Source of the DNA: UBA7683 sp964397855
GTDB taxonomy: Bacteria > Patescibacteriota > Saccharimonadia > Saccharimonadales > UBA7683
Assembly: GCA_964397855.1 (NCBI GenBank)
Contig: CAYNKQ010000002.1
Span: 49,983 to 113,982 of the forward strand
Direction: 5' to 3'
Length of the DNA: 64,000 nucleotides
Shown: piece after piece, positions 44,862-53,172 of the stretch
Position numbering within the stretch: the first letter of the stretch is position 1
Layout: every line of letters begins with the position of its first letter
The notes under the pieces: generated by a model
What the model was told of the DNA's origin: nothing
Seen by the model: only the letters and a program-made list of their open reading frames with translations
Databases searched by the model: none
Translations under genes and position numbers: made by a program

Positions 44862-46010
44862 TTAAGCTAGGTATTCGTAAAGTTTCTTCGCGTCTTTGTG
44901 CTTGCGAAGCTTGGCAAGAGCCTTGGCCTCAATTTGGCGAATACGTTCACGAGTCACAGCAAATTCATGACCAACTTCTTCGAGAGTGTGGTTCTTGCCG
45001 TCTTCTAAACCAAATCGCATTTTAATGATCTTTAGCTCTCGTTCTGAAAGCGCTGACTCCAGAATGCCCTGTACTTGCTCTTTTAGGAGTTGCTCGGTAG
45101 CGGCTTCGTCCGGACTTTTTGTATCTTCGTCTTCAATAAAGTCACCAAGAACTGAGTCTTCCTCATCATCACGAACCGCAGCGTCGAGTGAGTTAACATC
45201 CTGCTTAATCTTCATGACATACTCAATCTTCTCCGGCTCCATTTCCATTTCTTTGGCAAGTTCGTCAATAGTTGGCTCACGGTTGAGCTCTTGAGTCATA
45301 CGACGCTGAGTACGGAGCAACTTATTGATAGTTTCAACCATGTGCACTGGGATACGGATCACACGAGCTTGATCAGCAATAGCACGAGTAATAGCCTGCC
45401 TGATCCACCATGTTGCATAGGTAGAAAACTTGAATCCCTTAGAAGGATCGAACTTCTCGACTGCGCGCAGAAGCCCTGTGTTACCTTCTTGAATAAGATC
45501 AAGAAAATCAAGCCCGCGTCCGCTATATCGTTTAGCAATTGACACAACCAAGCGCATGTTAGCTTCTGCCATCATGTCCTTAGCCTTTTTCTCACCCGCT
45601 ACGACACGGTTGGCGAGCGCCAGCTCTTCTTCAGATGTAAGAAGCGGAATCTTACCGATCTCTCGAAGATACAGCCGTACAGAGTCGTCAGAAATGTCGT
45701 CAAGATAACTTGTATCTTGATCGGCTACAAGTGCTTCTTCCTCTTCTTCATTAGTTGCCCAAATATCATCGTCTGCGGGCTCTTCTTTGATCGTTACAAT
45801 CACCTTCTGTGCAGCAAGCTTTGTGTAAATCTCTTCAAGATTTTCATACACACCCGCTTCTTCAACTGCATCAAGTACCTCTTGCTGAGCAAGCATATGC
45901 TTCGTAGCTTCTGCTTTAACTACGAGTGTTTTCACGACTTCTGTTATCTTTGCAGAGTTATCAATTTTTGTTGCTTTCTTATCTGATTTCTTTGCTTCTT
46001 TTTTAGCCAA
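44862..46010 (-). CDS. rpoD: Principal RNA polymerase sigma factor (sigma-70)
   Basis: The 382-aa protein has a Lys-rich start, a region-1.1-like helical part, region 1.2 (DDSVRLYLREIGKIPLL), region 2 (YATWWIRQAITRAIADQ), region 3, and region 4 (TLEEVGHEFAVTRERIRQI). It recognises -35/-10 promoters such as those listed here. It starts four bases after dnaG in the conserved dnaG-rpoD order. It is short for the family, without the long non-conserved region between 1.2 and 2.1. Confidence 0.97.
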   Translation of the reverse strand: MAKKEAKKSDKKATKIDNSAKITEVVKTLVVKAEATKHMLAQQEVLDAVEEAGVYENLEEIYTKLAAQKVIVTIKEEPADDDIWATNEEEEEALVADQDTSYLDDISDDSVRLYLREIGKIPLLTSEEELALANRVVAGEKKAKDMMAEANMRLVVSIAKRYSGRGLDFLDLIQEGNTGLLRAVEKFDPSKGFKFSTYATWWIRQAITRAIADQARVIRIPVHMVETINKLLRTQRRMTQELNREPTIDELAKEMEMEPEKIEYVMKIKQDVNSLDAAVRDDEEDSVLGDFIEDEDTKSPDEAATEQLLKEQVQGILESALSERELKIIKMRFGLEDGKNHTLEEVGHEFAVTRERIRQIEAKALAKLRKHKDAKKLYEYLA

Positions 46011-46014
46011 AATG

Positions 46015-47754
46015 CTACCCCTTTGTTAATAGTTGCTGGTATTCGTCGAGAAGCTCCGCTGCTTTTTTGAAATCACCAGCTGATTCAGCTTCGGCGATCG
46101 CGGCAGTAAGTTCACTTTTGTTCCGACTTTTGCTTTTAGTAACGATACGCCGCGCCAGGGCCATAGTTTCAGCCATTATATCGGCTGGGGTCCAACTGGC
46201 ATATTTCTCTTCAGCGGTTAATAGCAATATTTTACCATAGTTTTCATCACCATTCAATCTGTTGATCTCATCGCCATCAAGTCGAGCATGCGGAGCCACT
46301 CTTTGTATTAACAGTTTTGTAGATTCACGTTGGTCAGTTGCAAGTTTGCAGTTGTCTAAAAGTGCCAGACTATCGCGCACTTCGGGGAAAGCTGCGTTAA
46401 GTGCCAGAAAGTCATCTTCATAAGATGTTTTATCTGGCGCAACCACTTCAGCCTTAGTCGGCTTCTTAACAACTAGTTTTGGTTTTGTCTGGCCCAGTTT
46501 GGCTGTCAGCGAACTAAACGAAACATCAAGGTCCTTAGCCAGACTCTTTAGGTGATGCTCGCGCTCAACTGGATCTTGTAAGCCATTAATTACAGCTAAT
46601 GCCTTGGTTGAAAGCTGCCTTTTGCCTTCGGCAGTAGTCTTGTCATACTGCTGTTCGTAGCGACGCAGCGTCCAAGACACAGCGTCGACGGCCGACTCAA
46701 TCTGTTTAGTCCATAGCACTGGGTCACTTTGTATAAGCTCATCTGGGTCCTTTACGCCATCGGGCAGCGTGACGACTTTCAGTTCTATTCCTACTGCTTG
46801 CGCTATTGGAATAGCTCGCTCAGTCGCATTAAGACCTGCTTGATCGGCATCAAAAGCAAGTCTCACATTAAAAGAAAGTCGACTCAAACTTCGTAGATGA
46901 TCGGCCGTCATCGCCGTACCCGCAGCTGCTACAACATTTGTAATGCCAGCCTGATGAGAGGCAATTACATCAAGGTTACCTTCTACCAAAACCGTGGCAT
47001 CAAGTTTTCTAATCGATTCCTTGGCATGATGGAACCCATATACCTGGCGGCCTTTATCATAGATGAGTGTTTGCGGCGTATTAAAGTATTTCGGCGCGTT
47101 CTTGTCGTCCTTCAAGAGTCGAGCCGTGAAGCCAACAGTATTACCTTGACCATCGGCTAGTGGAATCATTATCCTACCCCTGAACATATCACTCCAACCA
47201 TCGCGTCGCTTGGTAATAAGTCCTGCTTTAGAAAGTTCAGTTTCAGTGAACCCACGTTTTGTTAGGTAGCGGTATAACGACTTACCATCTTCTGGTGAAT
47301 ACCCAAGCTGCCAGGTACGAATAGTCTCAGGAGTAAAGTGCCTGCCTTCTTTTATGTAAGTAAGTGCCTCTGGTTTTCTAGAAAGACAGATGTGATAAAA
47401 AGCAACTGCAGCCTCGTGAGCTGCAAGTAGCCGCTTCTTAAGTTTTGCAGCTGCTCCGTCGCTCTTGTTCTGAAACTGAGAAAGATCTACGTTGGCTTTA
47501 CGTGCCAAAATTTCAAGCGCCTCACGAAAGTCCACACCCTCAACCTCCATAATAAAGCTGAACATGTCGCCACCCTTATTGCTCGAAAAGTCATGCCAAA
47601 TCTGCTTTTCCGGGCTGATCATAAAGCTTGGAGTTCGTTCAGATGAAAATGGACTCGAAGCCTTAAAATTTCGACCAGCACGCTTTAGCTCAAGGTAATC
47701 ACCAATCACCTCTTCTACCGAAAGCTTTTGCTTGATTTCGTCTTTAGCATCCAC
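46015..47754 (-). CDS. dnaG: DNA primase, without zinc ligands
   Basis: The 579-aa protein has the DnaG order: the N-terminal zinc-type domain, the catalytic core with TOPRIM (ATVLVEGNLDVIASHQAG, then LAFDADQAGLNATERAI), and a helical C-terminal helicase-binding part. In the N-terminal domain the usual CPFH is SPFS and the CxxC is DFSS (KASSPFSSERTPSF, WHDFSSNKGGD). All four zinc ligands are replaced while the surrounding fold residues stay. The start is GTG at 47754 with AAGGAG upstream. It makes RNA primers at the replication fork. Confidence 0.95.
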   Translation of the reverse strand: MDAKDEIKQKLSVEEVIGDYLELKRAGRNFKASSPFSSERTPSFMISPEKQIWHDFSSNKGGDMFSFIMEVEGVDFREALEILARKANVDLSQFQNKSDGAAAKLKKRLLAAHEAAVAFYHICLSRKPEALTYIKEGRHFTPETIRTWQLGYSPEDGKSLYRYLTKRGFTETELSKAGLITKRRDGWSDMFRGRIMIPLADGQGNTVGFTARLLKDDKNAPKYFNTPQTLIYDKGRQVYGFHHAKESIRKLDATVLVEGNLDVIASHQAGITNVVAAAGTAMTADHLRSLSRLSFNVRLAFDADQAGLNATERAIPIAQAVGIELKVVTLPDGVKDPDELIQSDPVLWTKQIESAVDAVSWTLRRYEQQYDKTTAEGKRQLSTKALAVINGLQDPVEREHHLKSLAKDLDVSFSSLTAKLGQTKPKLVVKKPTKAEVVAPDKTSYEDDFLALNAAFPEVRDSLALLDNCKLATDQRESTKLLIQRVAPHARLDGDEINRLNGDENYGKILLLTAEEKYASWTPADIMAETMALARRIVTKSKSRNKSELTAAIAEAESAGDFKKAAELLDEYQQLLTKG

Positions 47755-47777
47755 TGCAGTACTCCTTTTGATAGCGA

Positions 47778-47877
47778 AAACTAATATGAATGATAGAGTT
47801 TGTTAGTTGTGGCGAAGAAACATAGCTGTAGCTATGTTGAAAAGCCAAACCAGCAAAGGCTACATTCATATTAGTTT
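47778..47877. ncRNA. 100-nt long hairpin upstream of dnaG (structured RNA or MITE-like palindrome)
   Basis: Three nested stems are visible. The outer is a perfect 15-bp pair (47778-47792 with 47863-47877). The middle has about 13 pairs (TTTGTTAGTT plus TGGC at 47799-47813 with GCCAAACCAGCAAA at 47844-47857; one mismatch, one bulged G). The inner is an 8-bp AACATAGC/GCTATGTT with loop TGTA. It lies about 24 bases upstream of the dnaG start, and 100 bases before the plus-strand gene at 47980. It could be a leader hairpin, a small RNA or an inserted inverted-repeat element. Confidence 0.55.
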
Positions 47878-47979
47878 GTAGCCAGAAAGAGTATTGTAGT
47901 GGGTGCTTTACGTCCATACTACCTGCTATTGTAGCAGTATTGTTTCGTTTCTGATCTGTTTATGCTTTAATAAAGGCAT

Positions 47980-48555
47980 ATGGAAATGCCTCAATTCGGT
48001 CAGGAACAACCGGTGCAATATAACCAGAATCAATCGCAGCCTGGTTCAAAGAAAAAAATGATCCTCGTTATTGCTGGGGTGATTGTACTCATGGTCGCAC
48101 TCGTAATGGTGCTCACCAGCGGTGGGGCTCCAGCCGGTCAAGTAGAAATGAAGCAAGCCCTGCAACCCGCCTACGACGCACTAGGTATAATTGATGGTTA
48201 TGAAGACAAGCTAACGCTCGCGCAGACTAAAAATGACGTTGCGCTCAGTCAGATTCTTATTCGTGGAAACTTTCAGAAGTTAAACGAAATCTACAACACG
48301 ACCTACAAGCCAAAAAAGAAGTTTGGAACCAAGCCAAAACCCGATACCGCATCCGCAAAAATTCTTGACGCGGCAGAACGTAACAATACTCTCGACTCTG
48401 AGATAATTGACGTGCTTAAGCCAAAAATTGCCACAGCTAAAAAACAGCTAAAACTCGCTCGTTCTAGTGTTGGCAAAAAAAGTACGCTAGAAAAAATTGA
48501 TGTCTCAATTGAAGACCTCACTTCGATTGAAGAAATTCTTAATCGACCTAGGTAA
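47980..48555 (+). CDS. Single-pass membrane protein, hypothetical
   Basis: The 191-aa protein has a Gln-rich start, one membrane helix (MILVIAGVIVLMVALVMVLT, about 27-46) and an extracytoplasmic helical domain of about 140 residues with Lys-rich loops (YKPKKKFGTKPKPD). A TTTAAT box preceded by TGC lies eight bases upstream of the ATG. No family is recognised. Confidence 0.6.
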   Translation: MEMPQFGQEQPVQYNQNQSQPGSKKKMILVIAGVIVLMVALVMVLTSGGAPAGQVEMKQALQPAYDALGIIDGYEDKLTLAQTKNDVALSQILIRGNFQKLNEIYNTTYKPKKKFGTKPKPDTASAKILDAAERNNTLDSEIIDVLKPKIATAKKQLKLARSSVGKKSTLEKIDVSIEDLTSIEEILNRPR

Positions 48556-48567
48556 GCTAAATTTTTA

Positions 48568-48810
48568 TAATCCTCGCCCACGAGTCAACTTCCCCACCCA
48601 TCCAGTACACACCCGATTACCGGAGACTTCTTTGTGTCGAGTAAAGGAGGGACTTGCTCGAACCAACAGACATATAGCCGTGAGAGATGCTTGCATTGTC
48701 CTGACGCGTCACAAAGGAGATGGAGGTACTCGAGTGGGTGATGTCATGGGTGAGAGTTTTGTTACTTTTGCCGCAAAAGTAGATAAAACCAAGGACAGGA
48801 AGATAGATAC
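48568..48810. repeat. Diverged third copy of the intergenic repeat
   Basis: The first 55 bases match copies A and B with changes, the middle differs, and the end reads DVMGESFVTFAAKVDKTKDR in one frame, parallel to GVMGEVLYSFCAKGMKGKRE in A and B. Its hairpin TACTTTTG-CCG-CAAAAGTA replaces the ATTCCTTTT stem with paired changes. Confidence 0.6.
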
Positions 48811-48819
48811 CTGATGACT

Positions 48820-48900
48820 GGATCCCGTATATAGCTTCGCTACGCTCGTCATATAATTCAATAGTCTTCTTCTTTTGGGAATTAGCAAGTTTGGGATGAC
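48820..48900. repeat. ~80-bp repeat with REP-like ends, copy 2
   Basis: GGATCCCGTATATAGCTTCG...TTGGGATGAC, full-length match of 44139-44218. Confidence 0.8.
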
Positions 48901-48920
48901 AGACCTAGGAAACTGATAGT

Positions 48921-48948
48921 TAGATCCTTCGGCTGCGTTCAGGATGAC
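48921..48948. repeat. REP-like element overlapping a gene end
   Basis: TAGATCCTTCGGCTGCGTTC and then AGGATGAC. Its minus strand supplies the stop codon (TGA at 48939-48941) of the MmcQ-like gene. Confidence 0.75.
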
Positions 48949-49310
48949 GAAGACAGGAGTGTCTGCTCTTCTTTGCTCAACCCCTCAACCACAAGGTTAT
49001 AAGACAAGTCGATCAGACTAAACAACTTATCTTCATCAAGCTGTCCGGTTGCCAAAATCGTATTCCAAAGCTTTTTATTAAGATGATACCCCGGCATAAC
49101 CGTCTCGTATTCTTCACGTAACTGCACTGCAAGTTCAGGCGGACATTTCAGACTTATGACTGCCGGATCGCTACCATTCTTAATAAGTGCAAACATCTTT
49201 GCGGTTTCTTTGCTTCCCACTTTATAGACGGCCGTATCTTCACCAAACGGATAATCGAGCCAACTGCCTGGTTTCGCCAGAATATAATCTTCAAGAAATT
49301 TGTGGTTCAT
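48939..49310 (-). CDS. MmcQ/YjbR family protein
   Basis: The 123-aa protein matches the MmcQ/YjbR layout: GSWLDYPFGEDTAVYKVGSK, MFALI, ISLKCPPELAVQLREEY, then MPGYHLNKKLWNTI. This cysteine-light, DNA-binding-like fold is widespread but its function is poorly known. Its ATG overlaps the orn stop by four bases. The last residues (SSSS) and stop come from a REP-like element. Confidence 0.8.
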   Translation of the reverse strand: MNHKFLEDYILAKPGSWLDYPFGEDTAVYKVGSKETAKMFALIKNGSDPAVISLKCPPELAVQLREEYETVMPGYHLNKKLWNTILATGQLDEDKLFSLIDLSYNLVVEGLSKEEQTLLSSSS

Positions 49311-49861
49311 GACTGCTTCAGCTTCTCCATATAAAATTGTAGCTCTGCAATCGAAGCTTGAATGTCATCAAACGCTCTATGCACATCTTTCTTGGCGTAC
49401 TCTCCCCTGCCCTGCCCTTGCATAATAATCTTAAGACTACTAACATCCAGCATTCGGTAATGCAATTTAAGGTCAAGACCGGGCCACCAATTTTCAATGA
49501 ACTTTTTATCGTTATGAATAGAGTTGCCAGCTAGAATCGCTGGTTCACTACCAAAGTGTTTTTCAACAAATGCGATCAACTCTCGTTCAACCTGATCAGA
49601 AGAAGGCGCGTGAGGAATATTCTTCAAGAAGTTATCGCGGTTTTCAGGATAGTCCTTCCACCATACATTCGCCTGCATACGTTCTTCCACTGTCTTCTGG
49701 GGCTGCTTTACAAGAGACTCATACGTACCGAGCGTTTTAAAATCGAAGTCCGTAACTTCTGCAGCTACTTCAATAATAGGATCTTTCTTGGGATCAAGGC
49801 CCGTCATCTCAAGGTCGATCCACAAAAGCTTAGTCGGTATGATTTTCTTAAAATTCGTCAT
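49307..49861 (-). CDS. orn: Oligoribonuclease
   Basis: The 184-aa protein is a DEDDh exonuclease: LLWIDLEMTGLDPKKD with Asp/Glu, the Asp in GNSIHNDKKFIE, and the C-terminal His/Asp in VHRAFDDIQASI. It degrades short RNA oligonucleotides left by other RNases. A TATAAT (49870-49875) lies eight bases upstream of the ATG. It is coupled to the MmcQ-like gene. Confidence 0.93.
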   Translation of the reverse strand: MTNFKKIIPTKLLWIDLEMTGLDPKKDPIIEVAAEVTDFDFKTLGTYESLVKQPQKTVEERMQANVWWKDYPENRDNFLKNIPHAPSSDQVERELIAFVEKHFGSEPAILAGNSIHNDKKFIENWWPGLDLKLHYRMLDVSSLKIIMQGQGRGEYAKKDVHRAFDDIQASIAELQFYMEKLKQS

Positions 49862-50047
49862 TACGAAATATTATACATAGCTTTTTTATATTTGTTATCA
49901 CAATATATACATTAGCATATTTACTGATATTTTACAATGGCTTTGGGTTTCTGTCGTGTTTATCAAACCCAGCTCTGTCACTCCCGCGCAGATCGTAGAT
50001 ACCCGGAAGTAACAGAGGCTGCAAAATTCTAAAAACCTTACGAACTA

Positions 50048-50425
50048 CTACGCAAAGTTTTTAGTATTACGAGCCTGATTAAACCACTGAACCACTTCCA
50101 GCGCAGTTACTTCATCTGTGGTCAGCTGTATCTTGCGGTATCTCTTAAGCTTTGTTTCAATTACTAAATAACCCGGTTTGGAAAACTGTATATGCCTTAG
50201 CTCCCAGCCAGAACGACGCCAAAAGCTACCAGCATGAATCACAAACGGAAGACTTGTGCCCGGCAAACGCAACCCTCCAAAGCTACCTACAGGGGGATAT
50301 TCTTTATGCCATGAAACACTCACGATATCAGTTACCTTAATCAACTGCTCAGATTTAAGTGCCCAGAACCGTTCCATGCCCGTAAATCGCACTCTCAAAA
50401 TCGTCCCCTCGGCACGTATCTTCAT
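50048..50425 (-). CDS. Small PH-like domain protein
   Basis: The 125-aa protein is beta-rich with a final helix (TTDEVTALEVVQWFNQARN). The strands LIKVTDIVSVSWH, FVIHAGSFWRRSG and YLVIETKLKRYRKIQL suggest a PH or GRAM-like barrel. The start overlaps the stop of a 26-codon upstream frame as ATGA, so translation may be coupled. The function is unknown. Confidence 0.5.
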   Translation of the reverse strand: MKIRAEGTILRVRFTGMERFWALKSEQLIKVTDIVSVSWHKEYPPVGSFGGLRLPGTSLPFVIHAGSFWRRSGWELRHIQFSKPGYLVIETKLKRYRKIQLTTDEVTALEVVQWFNQARNTKNFA

Positions 50426-50502
50426 ATTTTACTCCGTAACACTCTATACCGTTTACCAGTTGGTTGTTCGCACCACTCTTTTTCAGATTTCTGGAGTTTC
50501 AT
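50422..50502 (-). CDS. 26-residue upstream frame resembling the MsrB N-terminus
   Basis: MKLQKSEKEWCEQPTGKRYR followed by VLRSKI and TGA resembles the first residues of methionine sulfoxide reductase B (K-EEEWRxxLTPxQYxVLR). A TATACT nine bases upstream suggests that this frame, not the next gene, is first in the transcript. It may be a fragment of msrB or a coupled leader peptide. Confidence 0.4.
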   Translation of the reverse strand: MKLQKSEKEWCEQPTGKRYRVLRSKI

Positions 50503-50590
50503 CATACTACCAGTATACTCCCATGGAATAGATAAGAGATACTACCATACCTTGTTCGTCACCTATCTGTAACCGGCCCTCATCTCTCTT

Positions 50591-50920
50591 TTATTTATCT
50601 TTTTTCTTATCAAGTTTATCGAGCTTAAAGCCATTAACAATGATATAGATCACCAGGCAAACTGCCATGAACACAATTATTGAATACAAAAGTTCACCAA
50701 TAGTAAATGTAGCAGCACGACCGCCAATTTTAACATCCCATTTTGCAGCTTGTAGACCGCCAGGATTACCGATAATAAGGCCAATAATCGGGTCAATCAA
50801 ACTGCTCACGATATCTTTGACTAGGATCGCAGCTTGAGTACCAATAGCCAAACCAACAGCCAGCCCAATTACGCCTTGTTCACGAACAAATTCTAAAAAA
50901 CCTTTTAAATGCCTTGCCAT
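50591..50920 (-). CDS. mscL: Large-conductance mechanosensitive channel
   Basis: The 109-aa protein has the MscL N-terminal helix (FLEFVREQGVIGLAVGLAIG), TM1 continuing into VKDIVSSLIDPIIGLI, a periplasmic loop, TM2 (LLYSIIVFMAVCLVIYIIVN) and a Lys-rich C-terminus. It releases solutes at osmotic downshock. CAGGAG precedes the ATG. Confidence 0.95.
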   Translation of the reverse strand: MARHLKGFLEFVREQGVIGLAVGLAIGTQAAILVKDIVSSLIDPIIGLIIGNPGGLQAAKWDVKIGGRAATFTIGELLYSIIVFMAVCLVIYIIVNGFKLDKLDKKKDK

Positions 50921-50960
50921 AGAAAGCTCCTGTTTAATACCTATTCAGTATACCCTACGG

Positions 50961-52769
50961 CTACCGTACAGTGGTTGACGCGATCTGATCCCGTAGATAC
51001 TGGGCAACTTCGGGGCGAAGCGTACCGTTGCCTGGCGTCATAATCCATTGATCGCTACCATGCGAACCAACCGAAAGATCGGTAAATAGATTGTCTCCGA
51101 ATCTTGCCCGAACTGTCTGCCAAATCTGTGTTTCCTGAGCAGAAGTAAGACTGTGGCCATCAGCAGAGGCCATCGGGCGAATCACATCGTGAATTATGCC
51201 ACCGCCTTGAGGTATTGTGAACAATTCACCATGACCATGAGCAAGCGTATCACCCCAGTTAACATCAAGGTTTATTCTTGGTGTGTCATGACTGTTGGCA
51301 GCGTCCATAAAGCGACCGAACGCTTCAGGGTCACTAACCATGCGATTGAATGCATCCGGATTATTAATAATGTTTGCACGATCAGCCGCACTTGTTACAC
51401 CAGCATCACGAAGCTTTTCGTCAATCTGGGCGTCAGTAAGTTTACTGCCGTCAGGAGTATCTATATGTTCGTGTCCAGAACCTGAACCCGGAAGATTTTC
51501 AAAATGACTCGCCAAAAGTGCACCAGCCACAACCATACCACCAGCAACAGCTGCAGAAAGTGCGGTGCGCTGCTTGTTCTTGCGGACATCTTTAGCAACA
51601 CGCTCATTGATTGAACTTTGCAATAGATTAGCTGAGTCACGCGCATATTCACTTGCCGAGACAGTACCACCCACGGGGATTAAGCCATCAGGGGTGTTAA
51701 ACAACTCTGTAAGCTGATTAATATCAGTATTTTGACGGCGAGTGAAGTCTTTATGAATTTGGGCACGGCTACCAACCGCAGAGGTGAATATTGATTTACC
51801 AGCTCGAACCGCAGCAAGCGCAGCAATACCCGCAACTGGAACAGCTGCAACCAACCCAAATTTTGTAATCCTACGAGCTGCAAAACCAATAGAACCACCA
51901 AGCGCAATGTTGGTTGCTGTCATACCAAGTCGTTTTGAATAAATACGGGCAAGACGATTTCTAAAAGACTTGTCTTCTTCAAGACTCGCCTGTTCAGCCA
52001 CAGTAAAGTTTCGACGTTCGGCTACTGTTCCAACAATAACCGCCTGTGCAATTTCTTCATCAGTTAAGTCAGGGTCTGTACGCATCAGTTCAACGTACTT
52101 TTGACCAAGCTTACCGTATGCATCACCATATTCAGCAGCCGCAACTTCATATTGTTCAGCCAGTTTTCGTGAACGCTTACCTGTTTTACGAGTAAGACGT
52201 GAACGACGAGCTACACTGAGTGCGGCAAGATTTGATCGTTTCGTTTCTAGTTCGGCTTCAAACGTAGCAAGTTCTGCGTCGTCTGGTACAGACTCTTCTT
52301 CTGTAACTTCACCAAACAAGTCTTTCACTTCTTGTGCGAACCGTTCCCTACCACTTGTATGGGCTACAGGATCACTTGAGCTAGTATCACCAAAGAACCA
52401 TTCTAGTTGCTTACCAATATTACGACCATAGCTGTACTTGGTAAGTAAATTCTTTACCTTAGTATGATGTACGTGTGAATCATCGATACCATTTGCAGTT
52501 AAAAATGATTCCAGTGCTCGATCCTCTGCTTCTTTAGTTGCAAGCTTAAGGGCTTCCATTGCTGAGTCTTGATCCATTGCACCCATTGCATCAATAATAT
52601 CTACACGTGCCACGTCGCCAGCTGTTACTTGCTGGGCAAATAGCTCATCAACCCGGTCAGTCTTAAGTGCGTTTATAACCTCAACATTCTCAAAGCTAGT
52701 AGCAACTGTTTCGTGTCCAGTTGTATCGATAACTTCGCCTAGTGGTGGGGTTAATGTGGTGGTTTCCAT
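50961..52769 (-). CDS. Membrane protein with long helical N-terminus, unknown
   Basis: The 602-aa protein has an acidic, mostly helical N-terminal half (residues 1-280), two hydrophobic regions (FGLVAAVPVAGIAALAAVRA, about 300; SAAVAGGMVVAGALLASHF, about 405) and a C-terminal domain (about 440-602) with GDTLAHGHGELFTIPQGGG and HSLTSAQETQIWQTVRARFG. The latter may be extracytoplasmic. No family is recognised. It starts the accessory region and is read from a TGC-TAATAT promoter nine bases from its ATG. Confidence 0.6.
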   Translation of the reverse strand: METTTLTPPLGEVIDTTGHETVATSFENVEVINALKTDRVDELFAQQVTAGDVARVDIIDAMGAMDQDSAMEALKLATKEAEDRALESFLTANGIDDSHVHHTKVKNLLTKYSYGRNIGKQLEWFFGDTSSSDPVAHTSGRERFAQEVKDLFGEVTEEESVPDDAELATFEAELETKRSNLAALSVARRSRLTRKTGKRSRKLAEQYEVAAAEYGDAYGKLGQKYVELMRTDPDLTDEEIAQAVIVGTVAERRNFTVAEQASLEEDKSFRNRLARIYSKRLGMTATNIALGGSIGFAARRITKFGLVAAVPVAGIAALAAVRAGKSIFTSAVGSRAQIHKDFTRRQNTDINQLTELFNTPDGLIPVGGTVSASEYARDSANLLQSSINERVAKDVRKNKQRTALSAAVAGGMVVAGALLASHFENLPGSGSGHEHIDTPDGSKLTDAQIDEKLRDAGVTSAADRANIINNPDAFNRMVSDPEAFGRFMDAANSHDTPRINLDVNWGDTLAHGHGELFTIPQGGGIIHDVIRPMASADGHSLTSAQETQIWQTVRARFGDNLFTDLSVGSHGSDQWIMTPGNGTLRPEVAQYLRDQIASTTVR

Positions 52770-52778
52770 ATCGTTGAC

Positions 52779-52807
52779 ATATTAGCATTTATATACTCTT
52801 TTGTCAA
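52779..52807 (-). promoter_or_regulatory. Promoter of the 602-aa membrane protein
   Basis: On the minus strand TTGACA (52802-52807), a 17-base spacer ending TGC, TAATAT (52779-52784). The ATG lies nine bases further. Confidence 0.75.
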
Positions 52808-52841
52808 TACTATACATAAGCATTGTTTTGTTGCAGTATAC

Positions 52842-52870
52842 TTGACAAAAATAACTATAAGTGCTATCAT
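52842..52870 (+). promoter_or_regulatory. Promoter of the first GC-rich cassette
   Basis: TTGACA (52842-52847), a 17-base spacer ending TGC, TATCAT (52865-52870). It is divergent from the promoter at 52779-52807 and would give a leader of nearly 300 bases before the ATG at 53173. Confidence 0.75.
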
Positions 52871-53172
52871 CTGTTCATGCTAGTCATGTAATTACTTGGC
52901 CAGCACACCTTAACAACCTAGCAATAAGTATTTGTTTCGACATAGCAATGCGCAGAATTTATTCTGCCGCTAGATCTATGTCGATCACCCATACTGCAAC
53001 TACACGCATTGTGTCTCTCTATCTCTCGTTAAGTAGGGTTCAGGCATACTGCTGTGAATTAATATACTTTTCACAGTAATATGCCTGAACTCTCACGAGT
53101 AAAGGGGTTTGCCGCCACGGCTATCCGGATAACCCATTCAACGGCCGACGGCCAAACCCACCAGGAGACCCC
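52871..53172 (+). ncRNA. Structured 5' leader of the first GC-rich gene
   Basis: No gene fits here. Two large hairpins stand out. One pairs TCGACATAG (52937-52945) with CTATGTCGA (52976-52984) and holds an inner GCAGAA/TTCTGC. The other pairs GTTCAGGCATA (53038-53048) with TATGCCTGAAC (53080-53090), inner CTGTGAA/TTCACAG. A GC-rich part (53100-53172) contains GGGTTTG, complementary to CAAACCC just upstream of the AGGAG ribosome-binding site, which could hide or expose it. No known riboswitch class was recognised. Confidence 0.5.

Noticed and set aside
48497..48814. 105-codon plus-strand frame
   Set aside because: It begins inside the preceding gene and crosses the repeat; the peptide similarity to copy A is part of the repeat relationship, not evidence of expression.
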